A stretch of 64,000 nucleotides of DNA from contig JAEYKI010000019.1 in NCBI GenBank assembly GCA_023408315.1, positions 124,001-188,000 of the forward strand. The letters run 5' to 3'. Each line of letters begins with the position of its first letter. Position 1 is the first letter of the stretch. The notes beneath the pieces were generated by a model that was given only the letters and a program-made list of their open reading frames with translations, made no database searches and was not told the DNA's origin. The position numbers and the translations under genes are program-made. Source of the DNA: Bacillota bacterium (GTDB taxonomy: Bacteria; Bacillota; Clostridia; Christensenellales; Christensenellaceae). Shown piece by piece: positions 43,516-52,276 of this stretch.

Positions 43516-44589
43516 ATGTTGGACAGATTTGCAGTTATTATGGCGGGAGGGTCCGGGACGCGGCTGTGGCCTTTATCCCGCGAAGCCATGCCCAAGCAGT
43601 TTATAGCGGTGGATAAGGATAAAAGCATGCTGGCAGGCACAATAGATCGGCTTTGCGCGGTGGTTGCGCCGGAGAAGTGCTTTGTGGCAACAAATAAAAA
43701 GCTGGCGGAGATTACACGGGAAACCGTAAGCGGTTTGATTCCGCCCCAAAATATAATAGAAGAACCCATGCAAAAAGACACATCCGCCTGCGTTGCGTAC
43801 TCCGCCATGTATTTGCGGAAACAATACGGCCCTGGCCTGCTTTGCTGCGTGCCTGCGGACGGTTACGTGAAAGACAAAAAGGCGTACGCAGCCGCGATAG
43901 CCCAGGGGATTGACCATTGCGAACAAAACGGCGGTTTGGCGCTTGTGGGGCTGATACCAACCTGCCCGGCAACGGGCTACGGATATATGCGCGTGAACCC
44001 GGACACACCGGTATCCCCGGTGTATGCTTTTAAGGAAAAGCCGGATGAGGCGGGCGCGGAACAAATGGTGGCCTCCGGCAATTACCTTTGGAACGGCGGG
44101 ATTTTTATGGGAGAACTGGACGCCTTTATTGCGGGCGTGCGGGAACACTTGCCCATGTACGCAGAGAACCTGGGCCGGGCGCTGGAGTCTTTGGGGGGGC
44201 CGGGTTTTAATGCCGCGCTGGAAGCGGCTTATGGGCGGCTTGACGGCATTTCTTTTGATAAGGGCGTGCTGGAAAGGATGAAGCAAGGTTCCATTTACGC
44301 GGTGCGGGGAACATTTGACTGGGATGATATTGGCAGCCTGGACGCGCTTGCCAGGATAACGGACGCGGGTGGAGCAAGCAACATTGTATTGGGAAACCAC
44401 TGCGGTCTGGATACGGAAGGCTGTGTGATTTACGGCACGGAAGATGTGATTGCGGCAACCATTGGACTGCGCGGTATTATTGTGGCGGTTACAAAAGACG
44501 CCGTGCTGGTTGCGCCGCGTGAAAAAGCCCAGGAAGTCAAGGAATTGGTTAAAAAGCTGAAAGCCGGCGGGTTTGAAAAATTTGTTTAA
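43516..44589 (+). CDS. manC: Mannose-1-phosphate guanylyltransferase
   Basis: 357 residues, the single-domain type: AVIMAGGSGTRLWPLSR (nucleotide-binding signature), then PKQF and VYAFKEKP. It makes GDP-mannose from mannose-1-phosphate and GTP. No fused phosphomannose isomerase domain is present; that activity is encoded at 52277. It opens the fucose island and lies just upstream of the three putative fucosyltransferases, separated by 75 nt. Confidence 0.9.
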   Translation: MLDRFAVIMAGGSGTRLWPLSREAMPKQFIAVDKDKSMLAGTIDRLCAVVAPEKCFVATNKKLAEITRETVSGLIPPQNIIEEPMQKDTSACVAYSAMYLRKQYGPGLLCCVPADGYVKDKKAYAAAIAQGIDHCEQNGGLALVGLIPTCPATGYGYMRVNPDTPVSPVYAFKEKPDEAGAEQMVASGNYLWNGGIFMGELDAFIAGVREHLPMYAENLGRALESLGGPGFNAALEAAYGRLDGISFDKGVLERMKQGSIYAVRGTFDWDDIGSLDALARITDAGGASNIVLGNHCGLDTEGCVIYGTEDVIAATIGLRGIIVAVTKDAVLVAPREKAQEVKELVKKLKAGGFEKFV

Positions 44590-44664
44590 AACAGGCAGGT
44601 AAAATCAAATAACAATTGTTACAAGGTAAACATAGTATAGAGTGTATCAAGGAGGTTAGAACAA

Positions 44665-45852
44665 ATGGACCGGCTCTTACTGATAAAGGCGGGAAGCAAC
44701 GATTTATGGGGCAATGTGGAGCATGTGACCGTTATGCTCCTGGCTGCGGAAATGACCAACCGGATCCCCATTGTCTTTTGGGGCACCAATTGCATGTACG
44801 ACGGCAAGATACACAACAACGCGTTTGACATGTATTTTGCGCCCGTATCGCCCTATACGATTTTTGACGCCATGAAGAAAGGCTATACGTATTACCCGCC
44901 CGTCTGGAACAAGGATAACCTGATGGCCGGCGATCCGGACCGGGACAGCCGGGCCTACCGGAATATTGGAGACATGATGGCCTCGGACGCCAATGTGCTG
45001 GTAAGCGACAAACCCGTATCAATCAAACAGTTGCTGCCCTGGATAAACAAGGATCATCCCCTGTACGGAATGACGCCCCTGCAGATGTACCGCATTCTGC
45101 TTAAAAAATTTATCCGTTTAAAGCCGGATATTGAAGAAGAACTCCGCAAACAAATAAATGGCACGCTAAGCGGCGCGCCGGTGCTTGCGGTTCATATGCC
45201 CGGTAATTTTACGCTGGGCATATACCAGCAGTTGAGCGCGTTTACCAAGCTGAATATTGCTTACCATTCCAATCTGCGCGTTGCCAGGGAAGACCGGTTT
45301 GAAGTGGACGAAACAATAGACCAGCACCAGATTGTCCGCCTGATAGACGCAGCCAAATCGCAGGATCCTTACAAAACGTACCGGGACGAAATACGTTCCA
45401 TGCTGGGCAGGCATTCCATAGGAAAGCTGTATTTGATTACAGACCGGGATGAGATTGTAAAATATTTTTTGGATTCGTACGGATCCATGGTGATGTATAA
45501 CGAGTGCGAACGCATCCCGATAGGTGAGAACGCAAAAACGGAACAGATGGAGACTTTTCTCAACCGGCGCAGCAAGGGCATTGAGATATTTAAGGATACC
45601 TTGATTGCCGCGCAGAGCGGTTTCTTTTTAGGATACGGCGCTTCCAACCTGTCCCACGCGGTTATCCGGCTGAAGGAATGGCCCGAGACCAACGCCAAGC
45701 TGGCTTACTGGCACTTTGACAAGATATATGATTTTACCTACGAATTTGTAAAAACCGGGCGCAACACGCCGGAAGAATCGGACGGAAAATATAAAGTGTT
45801 ACTGAAGAACATGGAAAGCACCATTAAAAAAATTGCCATTGTCTTTCAATAA
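44665..45852 (+). CDS. GT23/NodZ-like glycosyltransferase paralogue 1 (possible pseudoenzyme)
   Basis: 395 residues, homologous along its length with the next two genes: RLLLIKAG, then EHVTVMLLAAEMTNRIPIV and the C-terminal ASNLSHAVIRLKEWPE. The other copies read VHVRG at the site corresponding to the nucleotide-sugar-binding Arg of fucosyltransferases such as NodZ and FUT8; here it is VHMPG, so the Arg is gone. A ~35-residue insertion follows. It may be inactive or regulatory. The family assignment is by recalled motifs and by its setting inside a GDP-fucose gene set. AAGGAGG precedes the ATG. Confidence 0.62.
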   Translation: MDRLLLIKAGSNDLWGNVEHVTVMLLAAEMTNRIPIVFWGTNCMYDGKIHNNAFDMYFAPVSPYTIFDAMKKGYTYYPPVWNKDNLMAGDPDRDSRAYRNIGDMMASDANVLVSDKPVSIKQLLPWINKDHPLYGMTPLQMYRILLKKFIRLKPDIEEELRKQINGTLSGAPVLAVHMPGNFTLGIYQQLSAFTKLNIAYHSNLRVAREDRFEVDETIDQHQIVRLIDAAKSQDPYKTYRDEIRSMLGRHSIGKLYLITDRDEIVKYFLDSYGSMVMYNECERIPIGENAKTEQMETFLNRRSKGIEIFKDTLIAAQSGFFLGYGASNLSHAVIRLKEWPETNAKLAYWHFDKIYDFTYEFVKTGRNTPEESDGKYKVLLKNMESTIKKIAIVFQ

Positions 45853-45873
45853 TGTGCGGGAAGGAGGGTTTGC

Positions 45874-46944
45874 ATGGCAAGACGGTTTTTATTGATTAAA
45901 GCGTACGGATGGGGATTCTGGGCGGATATGGAGCATGTTTTGGGGCAGCTTTTGGCTGCGGAACTCACCGGACGCACGCCTATTGTGCATTGGGGAATGA
46001 ACAGCCTGTATTGCGACCGCTTTGGCGACAACGCATTTGAACTGTATTACGAGCCGGTATCAGACTGCTCGCTGCGGGAGGTGCTGCGGCCCGGGCTTAG
46101 TTTTTATCCGCCCATTTGGAACTACAAAAACGCGCTGGTGGAGGATCTGGATAAAACGGCAAAACAGTACCGCAATTTGGGGGATATGATGAACAGCGAC
46201 GCGGATGTGCTGGTAAGCGACACGCACTGTTTTCCGCGCCCCATACTGGAATATGTCAACAAAGACCATTGGGCGTACGGAATGACGCCCATCCAGATAT
46301 ACCGCGTTATAGCGGAGAAATACCTGCGGCTTAAAAGCGACATACAAAAAGAAATAGATGATTATTACAACAAATATATCAAGGATAAAGGCCCGGTTTT
46401 GGGCGTTCATGTCCGCGGAACGGATAAAGTGATAGAGGTGGCCAATCTGTCCGCACTTAACAGGAGATACCATATGGAAATAGGCAGGTATATCCGCGAC
46501 TACGGAATTAAAAAAATATTTCTGCTTACGGACAGCAAGCAGATTCTGGATGTATTCAATCATAAATACAAGGATATGGTCCTGACCACAAACTGCAACA
46601 GAAGCGAAGGTTCCGCAGACAAAGCGGTACAGGTTGAAAACTATGTAAACCGCAGGAGAAAAGGTATTGAGGTAATTGTGGATACCTATGTTGCCGCAAA
46701 ATGCGATTTCTTTGTGGGCAACGGCTATTCCAACGTATCCTTTGCCGTAAACCGCCTGAAAGACTGGCCGGAAAGCCACATTGTATTGTTCTACAATACG
46801 CTGGAGCAGGAAAAGATGCTCTCTAAAAAAAGATCAAGGCTGGAGCTGCTGCGGAGAAAATCCAGGGAACTGGAGCACAAACTGAATTATCCTGAATTGT
46901 ATGGAGGTGCATTATATAAATGGCAGGAAAACGATATTTACTGA
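45874..46944 (+). CDS. GT23/NodZ-like putative fucosyltransferase, paralogue 2
   Basis: 356 residues. RFLLIKAYGWGFWADMEHV opens the protein, the key motif GVHVRGTDK lies near residue 173, and the C-terminal motif GNGYSNVSFAVNRL is kept. The HxRxTDK-type motif is typical of alpha-1,6-fucosyltransferases (NodZ, FUT8) and of protein O-fucosyltransferases. The ~40 C-terminal residues are rich in Lys, Arg and Glu and likely helical. No signal or membrane segment is seen, so it acts in the cytoplasm. It ends 25 nt inside paralogue 3. The acceptor is unknown. Confidence 0.66.
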   Translation: MARRFLLIKAYGWGFWADMEHVLGQLLAAELTGRTPIVHWGMNSLYCDRFGDNAFELYYEPVSDCSLREVLRPGLSFYPPIWNYKNALVEDLDKTAKQYRNLGDMMNSDADVLVSDTHCFPRPILEYVNKDHWAYGMTPIQIYRVIAEKYLRLKSDIQKEIDDYYNKYIKDKGPVLGVHVRGTDKVIEVANLSALNRRYHMEIGRYIRDYGIKKIFLLTDSKQILDVFNHKYKDMVLTTNCNRSEGSADKAVQVENYVNRRRKGIEVIVDTYVAAKCDFFVGNGYSNVSFAVNRLKDWPESHIVLFYNTLEQEKMLSKKRSRLELLRRKSRELEHKLNYPELYGGALYKWQENDIY

Positions 46945-47879
46945 TAAAGTCCTGGGGGTACAGCCTTTGGGCGGACGTGGAGCACGCGATGGGGCAATTG
47001 CTGGTGGCGGAACTTACCGGCAGGACCCCGGTTGTATACTGGGGCATGGAAAGCATGCACAGCGCCTCCATTCATACAAATTCGTTTGAGCTTTATTTTG
47101 AACCCGTTTCAGACAGTACGGAACAGGATTTGATCCATCCGGATTTTTCGTATTACCCCGCCGTTTGGAATTTTAACAACGTATTGCTGGAAGACCCCGA
47201 TAAACTCAAATGGGAGGGCCGTGAACTTGCCGGTATGATGAGAAGCAGCGCGGACGTGGTGGTGAGCGACGTGCATTATCACGTAAACGCTATTCTGCCC
47301 TGGATTGGCCCCGGGCATGCGCTGTATGGCAAAACGGCGCACCAGATATACCGGTACCTGTATGACAAGTATTTAAAAATAAGGCCCGATATTAAAATTA
47401 AGGTGCAGAAGTTTATTAATTCCCACCCCAGCTTTCGGGACGAAAAGCCCATTGTAGGGGTGCATGTGCGCGGAAACGCGCTGGTATGCGAAGGCAACCA
47501 GTTGTACAGCAACAATGATTTTTATCATCCGAATATATGGCAGTTTTTTCATAAATTCGACGCGCGCCATATCTTCCTGATCACGGATTCTACCAGGATG
47601 GTAAAGGAATACAAAGACCAGTACGGGTTTAACGACGTTCTTATATTAAGCGACAGCAAAAAGAAAAGCTTCCGCGGGCCTGTGCGCCAGTGCAATACCA
47701 ATTATCCAAACAAACGGGCCAAAGGCGTGGAACTGGTGCGGGACACCATGGACATCATCAAAGACACGTATTTGGCCCTGCAATGCGATTTCTTTATTGG
47801 AAACGGGTATTCCAGCCTTTCAAACGCCGTAATGCGCTTGAAAGAATGGCCGGAAACCAACATAAAGCTATTATATTGA
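46920..47879 (+). CDS. GT23/NodZ-like putative fucosyltransferase, paralogue 3
   Basis: 319 residues, the shortest of the three: YLLIKSWGYSLWADVEH at the N-terminus, GVHVRGNAL near residue 182 (the Arg kept, the TDK part changed), and GNGYSSLSNAVMRL near the C-terminus. It starts 25 nt before the end of paralogue 2 with GGAGGTG upstream, so the two are co-translated. The differences at the donor motif suggest a different donor or acceptor preference, but that is inference. Confidence 0.66.
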   Translation: MAGKRYLLIKSWGYSLWADVEHAMGQLLVAELTGRTPVVYWGMESMHSASIHTNSFELYFEPVSDSTEQDLIHPDFSYYPAVWNFNNVLLEDPDKLKWEGRELAGMMRSSADVVVSDVHYHVNAILPWIGPGHALYGKTAHQIYRYLYDKYLKIRPDIKIKVQKFINSHPSFRDEKPIVGVHVRGNALVCEGNQLYSNNDFYHPNIWQFFHKFDARHIFLITDSTRMVKEYKDQYGFNDVLILSDSKKKSFRGPVRQCNTNYPNKRAKGVELVRDTMDIIKDTYLALQCDFFIGNGYSSLSNAVMRLKEWPETNIKLLY

Positions 47880-47908
47880 TACTATGTATACTGAAGGGAG
47901 TATTAAAC

Positions 47909-48925
47909 ATGAGCAGCCAGGCGGACATGATATTGAAAGATGCGGAAATGATTCTTAAAACCGTTGATCTTGCCGGACTGGACGGCAAGACCATTCTTAT
48001 TACCGGGGCATCCGGGCTGATAGGCGTGCATATGCTTGCCTGCCTGAAATTGGCCGGATTTAAACAATCCCCCAGGGTGATTGCCCTTGTTAACCGCGAA
48101 CCGCAGCCGCACGTGCTTGAAATACTTGCAGGCCAGAACGCACAGTTTTTGCGCGGTGATCTGACGGACGTTGACTTTTGCAGGAGCCTCCCCATGGCGG
48201 ACTGCATCATCCATACAGCCGGATACGGGCAGCCCATCCGGTTTATGGAAAATCCCTTAAAAACGCTGAAACTGAATACGCTGAGCACGTATCTGCTGTT
48301 TGAAAAGCTTTTGCCGGAAGGAAAATTTTTATTCATCAGCACAAGTGAAGTGTATATTGGGCTTCAGGCGCCGCCTTTTGGCGAATGGCAGATTGGAACG
48401 ACCAATACGGATCACCCGCGGTCCTGTTATATAGAAGCGAAACGGTGCGGAGAAGCCATTGTGCAGGCCTACCGGCAAAAGGGTGTGGACGCCAAATCCG
48501 CAAGGCTGGCGCTGGCATACGGGCCGGGAACGCGGCAGGACGACAAGCGGGCGGTTAGCTCCTTTATATTGAAAGGGCTGGAGGGGCAAATTACCCTGAT
48601 GGATACAGGTTCGGCCAGGCGCGCTTACTGCTATGCGGCGGACGCAGTGGAACTGATGTGGAAAATACTTCTATACGGCGCCGCGTCTGTTTATAATGTG
48701 GGCGGCGTGGAGGTAATGTCCATTGCGGAGATGGCGGGCAAAATAGGCAATATGCTGCGCGTGCCGGTGATATTGCCGGATCATCCGCACGAGGTGAAGG
48801 GCGGGCCGGATGCGGCATGGCTGGATATGAAAAAAGCAAATACGGAATTTAATAAAACCAAGTATGTGTCTCTGGATGAAGGTCTCAGGCATACGATAGA
48901 TTGGTACCTTTTGCAGCAGACGTGA
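47909..48925 (+). CDS. NAD-dependent epimerase/dehydratase
   Basis: 338 residues of the extended SDR family: ITGASGLIGVHM (NAD-binding GxxGxxG) near residue 27 and a catalytic Tyr/Lys pair in CYIEAKRCGE. It resembles sugar-nucleotide 4,6-dehydratases and UDP-glucuronate decarboxylases, but the substrate cannot be fixed. The start at 47909 follows GAAGGGAG; the frame extending upstream to 47690 overlaps paralogue 3. It lies 30 nt after the transferase genes and probably belongs to the same operon. Confidence 0.8.
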   Translation: MSSQADMILKDAEMILKTVDLAGLDGKTILITGASGLIGVHMLACLKLAGFKQSPRVIALVNREPQPHVLEILAGQNAQFLRGDLTDVDFCRSLPMADCIIHTAGYGQPIRFMENPLKTLKLNTLSTYLLFEKLLPEGKFLFISTSEVYIGLQAPPFGEWQIGTTNTDHPRSCYIEAKRCGEAIVQAYRQKGVDAKSARLALAYGPGTRQDDKRAVSSFILKGLEGQITLMDTGSARRAYCYAADAVELMWKILLYGAASVYNVGGVEVMSIAEMAGKIGNMLRVPVILPDHPHEVKGGPDAAWLDMKKANTEFNKTKYVSLDEGLRHTIDWYLLQQT

Positions 48926-48950
48926 TTGAATAAATTGGGAGAGATGAAAT

Positions 48951-49583
48951 ATGGGAAGTTTTGAATCAAAGTATATGACAGAGGAGCTGCAGAACAGAAG
49001 AATTGAATTTGAAGAAACAAGAAGCATCGGCAGAACATTCATCTCTGGAAAAGCCAAATATATAGGCGGGCATGCCGAAATTACGGGGGAATCCGCAGGC
49101 AAACTTACGGTTACCAGCAGAGGCGTTTTTTTTGAAGACGCAAAGGGAAACGATTTCTTTTATATACCGGTTGAAAGGATACTCAAGGCGGAAAGCAAAA
49201 CGCTGGACGAGATAGCGCAGCACGCCATTTTTGCAAGGTACCTGGCGCTTACGGGATTCGCTCTGGCGTTTAAGAAGAAGCTGAAGGGTATACCTGTTTT
49301 TTTTACTGTGGACTATGCGTCCTACGGGATTGAATGCAGCGTATTGTTTGAGGCGGAAATGTCCGGCGCATTTTCCGTAGCCACTGCCAAAGCCTGCGAC
49401 GAGTATCAAACCCGGATGAAAGAACTTGCGGAAAAAGAAAAAGAACCGGAAGAAGAAAAGGTGTTTTTTGAACCCAAATCCGTTTCGGAACTGATGGTGG
49501 AAATCAATGAGTTGTACGCCCGTGGGATATTGACTTATGATGAGTTTTGCACAAAAAAGAGAGATTTGCTGTCCAGAATCTAG
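48951..49583 (+). CDS. SHOCT-domain protein with PH-like N-terminus
   Basis: 210 residues. The N-terminal ~140 residues look like a bacterial PH/GRAM-type fold (ITGESAGKLTVTSRGVFFE), followed by a Lys/Glu-rich linker and a C-terminal SHOCT motif (ELYARGILTYDEFCTKKRDL). SHOCT helices are thought to mediate oligomerisation. It lies 26 nt after the epimerase gene and 25 nt before the DivIVA-like gene, in the same direction, so it is part of the fucose-island operon. Exact role unknown. Confidence 0.68.
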   Translation: MGSFESKYMTEELQNRRIEFEETRSIGRTFISGKAKYIGGHAEITGESAGKLTVTSRGVFFEDAKGNDFFYIPVERILKAESKTLDEIAQHAIFARYLALTGFALAFKKKLKGIPVFFTVDYASYGIECSVLFEAEMSGAFSVATAKACDEYQTRMKELAEKEKEPEEEKVFFEPKSVSELMVEINELYARGILTYDEFCTKKRDLLSRI

Positions 49584-49607
49584 CATGATGGAAAGGAGGG
49601 ATGCGCC

Positions 49608-50069
49608 GTGCATTATACGCCGAAAGATTTGGAAAACCTGAGTTTGCGGAAAGATTTGGTGTTTGGTTACAACAGAGACCAGATTGACCGGATCTTTGAA
49701 AAAATAGGCCAGGATTACCGCTTTCTTATGAAGGAAAACGACGAGCTGCGCAGGGAAACGGACAATATGAAGCATACGATTCATCATTACCGGCTCATAG
49801 AAGAAGCATTGCAACATACGCTGGTTTTGGCGCAGCAAACGGGTGAAAGCATTAAAAACAACGCGCAGGAGAAGGCCGATGCAATTTTAAAGGAGGCTGA
49901 AACAAACGCGCAAAAAATGATTAAGGATGCCAACAGGCAGGTGACACGCATCAATGCGGAATTTGAAATTTTAAAAAGCAACCTGCAGTCGTTTAAAATT
50001 AAGTCGCAGTCCATGCTGGGTACCTTGCAGGATCTGTTGAAAAGTTCATTTGAAGATTTAATAGATTAG
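49608..50069 (+). CDS. DivIVA-like coiled-coil protein
   Basis: 153 residues. The N-terminus (LRKDLVFGYNRDQIDRIFEK) has the DivIVA-like lipid-binding pattern, and the rest is a long coiled coil (NAQEKADAILKEAETNAQKM) with the alanine-rich heptads common in DivIVA/GpsB relatives. Such proteins mark curved membrane at poles and septa and recruit cell-envelope factors. GTG start with AAAGGAGG upstream. As last gene of the glycan operon, it could localise the glycosylation machinery (inference). Confidence 0.72.
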   Translation: MHYTPKDLENLSLRKDLVFGYNRDQIDRIFEKIGQDYRFLMKENDELRRETDNMKHTIHHYRLIEEALQHTLVLAQQTGESIKNNAQEKADAILKEAETNAQKMIKDANRQVTRINAEFEILKSNLQSFKIKSQSMLGTLQDLLKSSFEDLID

Positions 50070-50092
50070 TACTATACGCGTTTTTAAACAAC

Positions 50093-50124
50093 AGGCCCTG
50101 CCTCGAATCTGGCAGGGCCTCTTT
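50093..50124. terminator. Bidirectional terminator between convergent operons
   Basis: Perfect 10-bp stem AGGCCCTGCC with an 8-nt loop, flanked by T-rich sequence on the plus side; it separates the DivIVA-like gene from the convergent GDP-fucose synthase gene. Confidence 0.82.
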
Positions 50125-50132
50125 GCGCTGTT

Positions 50133-51068
50133 TTACGTTTCCCGGATCATGCGCAGGTAATCCTGGTAAACCCTCCGGATGCCATCCCTGAAGCTTACCT
50201 TTGGTTCCCAGCCCAGGCTGCTCAGCTTGGATGTGTCCAGTACCTTTCTGGGCGTTCCGTCTGGTTTGGAGGCGTCAAAACAAAGCTCGCCCGTATAGCC
50301 AACAGTTTCTTTCACTATGGCCGCTAGATCCCGAATACTGATTTCCACTCCGGTGCCAATGTTGATGGGCGCGTTTTCGTTGTAATGGTCCATAATAAAC
50401 AGGCATGCATCCGCCAGATCATCCACGTACAGGAATTCGCGCAAAGGCGTACCGGTGCCCCACAGTTCAACAGCCGGTTTCTCCTCCAGCTTGGCAGTAT
50501 GCATTTTGATGATCATGGCTGGAATTACATGGGAATGATAGATGTCGTAACGGTCGTTTTCGCCGTAAATGCTCGCCGGCATGGCGGCTATAAAATTGGC
50601 GCCGTATTGGGTCTTAAAATGCTGGCAGAGCCTGATGCCCGCAATTTTTGCAAGCGCGTAGGCCTCGTTGGAGGATTCCAATTGCCCGGAAAGCAGGTAT
50701 TCTTCCCGTATGGGCTGCGGGCAAAGCTTGGGATATATGCAGGAACTGCCCAGGATTAAAAGTTTCTTAGCTCCTGCCAGATATGCGCTTTGAATGCTGT
50801 TTGCTGCAATCAGCAGGTTTTGCAGCATATAATCCGCGGGGTATGTTTTATTGGAGAGGATCCCTCCAACTTTAGCTGCAGCTATAAATACATAGTCTGG
50901 TTTCTCTGCCCGAAAAAAATCTTCCGCGTCATGCTGAACCGTCAGGTCTAGCTCCGCATGTGTGCGCGTGATGATGTTGGTGTATCCGTTTTTTGCCAGG
51001 CAGCGCACAATGGCCGAACCGACCATTCCCGTATGCCCCGCAACATATATTTTACTGTTTTTATCCAT
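50133..51068 (-). CDS. fcl: GDP-L-fucose synthase
   Basis: 311 residues of the SDR family: VAGHTGMVGSAIVRCL (NADPH loop), and the catalytic Tyr/Lys in YALAKIAG. The motif SSCIYPKLCPQPIREEYLL is characteristic of the 3,5-epimerase/4-reductase that finishes GDP-L-fucose. AAGGAGTG precedes the ATG. It lies 24 nt after the dehydratase gene, forming a two-gene operon. Confidence 0.92.
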   Translation of the reverse strand: MDKNSKIYVAGHTGMVGSAIVRCLAKNGYTNIITRTHAELDLTVQHDAEDFFRAEKPDYVFIAAAKVGGILSNKTYPADYMLQNLLIAANSIQSAYLAGAKKLLILGSSCIYPKLCPQPIREEYLLSGQLESSNEAYALAKIAGIRLCQHFKTQYGANFIAAMPASIYGENDRYDIYHSHVIPAMIIKMHTAKLEEKPAVELWGTGTPLREFLYVDDLADACLFIMDHYNENAPINIGTGVEISIRDLAAIVKETVGYTGELCFDASKPDGTPRKVLDTSKLSSLGWEPKVSFRDGIRRVYQDYLRMIRET

Positions 51069-51092
51069 ATTTTCACTCCTTACTTGTTATGA

Positions 51093-52115
51093 CTAGACAA
51101 ACAGGGGGGAGGCGAGGTCTTGCCGCACCATCATTTCCACCAGTTGTTCGTACGATACTTTTGGTTCCCAGCCAAGATTGGCTTTCGCCTTGGCGGGATT
51201 GCCCAGGAGAAGGTCCACCTCGGTTGGCCTGTAAAATTCCCTGCTTACGGTTACCAGCACACGGCCGCTATCCCGGTCCAGGCCCACTTCGTCTTCTCCG
51301 GTTCCCTTCCAAACCACTGAATATCCGGCATGATGAAAGGCCAGCTCACAGAATTCACGCACCGTATGCGTCTGGCCCGTGGCGATCACATAATCGTCCG
51401 GTTCCTGCTTCTGAAGCATCAGCCACATGGCTTCCACATAATCGCCCGCAAATCCCCAGTCGCGTTTGGCGTCCAGGTTGCCCAGCACAATTTTTTCCTG
51501 CAGGCCCCGCGCAATGTTGCTTATTCCCAGCGTTATTTTTCTGGTTACAAAGTTTACGCCCCGCCTGGGGGATTCGTGGTTGAATAAAATGCCGTTGCTG
51601 GCAAACAGCCCGTAGGCTTCCCTGTAATTGATGGTGATCCAGTAGGCGAACAGTTTGGAGACCGCATAAGGGCTCCGCGGATAAAATGGCGTGGATTCCG
51701 ACTGAGGGGTTTCCGCCACTTTTCCGAACAATTCGCTGGAGGTGGCCTGGTAAAACCGGGATTCCGGGCAAACGTCCCGGATACAGTCCAATAGCCGCAG
51801 CGTGCCCAGTGCGTCTACGTCCGCCGTAAATTCCGGTATTTCAAAGGAAATTTTTACATGGCTTTGTGCGCCAAGATTGTATATCTCGCATGGGTTAATG
51901 GAAGCCAGCAGGCGGCACAAATTGCCTGCGTCCGTTAAATCCCCGTAATGCAAAAAAAATCTTTTGTTTATGTCCGGTAAATGGTCGATTCTTGGTGTAT
52001 TGTGCGTGCTGCTTCTGCGAATAAGGCCATGCACTTCGTATTCCTTTTGCAGTAAAAGTTCCGCCAAGTAGGAACCGTCCTGGCCCGTTATGCCCGTAAT
52101 GAACGCTTTTTTCAT
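51093..52115 (-). CDS. gmd: GDP-mannose 4,6-dehydratase
   Basis: 340 residues: ITGITGQDGSYLAELLL (NADP loop), LIRRSSTHNTPRIDH, ATSSELFGK and the YAVSKLF catalytic pair, all typical of Gmd. It converts GDP-mannose to the 4-keto-6-deoxy intermediate used by the GDP-L-fucose synthase encoded next. AGGAGA lies before the ATG. The divergent manA starts 161 nt away. Confidence 0.93.
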   Translation of the reverse strand: MKKAFITGITGQDGSYLAELLLQKEYEVHGLIRRSSTHNTPRIDHLPDINKRFFLHYGDLTDAGNLCRLLASINPCEIYNLGAQSHVKISFEIPEFTADVDALGTLRLLDCIRDVCPESRFYQATSSELFGKVAETPQSESTPFYPRSPYAVSKLFAYWITINYREAYGLFASNGILFNHESPRRGVNFVTRKITLGISNIARGLQEKIVLGNLDAKRDWGFAGDYVEAMWLMLQKQEPDDYVIATGQTHTVREFCELAFHHAGYSVVWKGTGEDEVGLDRDSGRVLVTVSREFYRPTEVDLLLGNPAKAKANLGWEPKVSYEQLVEMMVRQDLASPLFV

Positions 52116-52276
52116 TTTATTCTCCTGCCTGCTTATAATGCTTGCGGCCCGCGCAAAAATTGGCGAACACGCGCTGTGTTTGCTGTATTATATGTGCTCA
52201 AAAATGGTTTTGTGATAGGTACAAAAAGGCCTTTTGCGCATAGAATGCAATAGCGAAAAGGGAAGGAGAATGAACA

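Noticed and set aside
44665..47879. Nod-factor biosynthesis locus
   Set aside because: The transferases resemble NodZ in motif only; no nodA, nodB, nodC or sulfation genes are present, so a symbiosis role is not supported.
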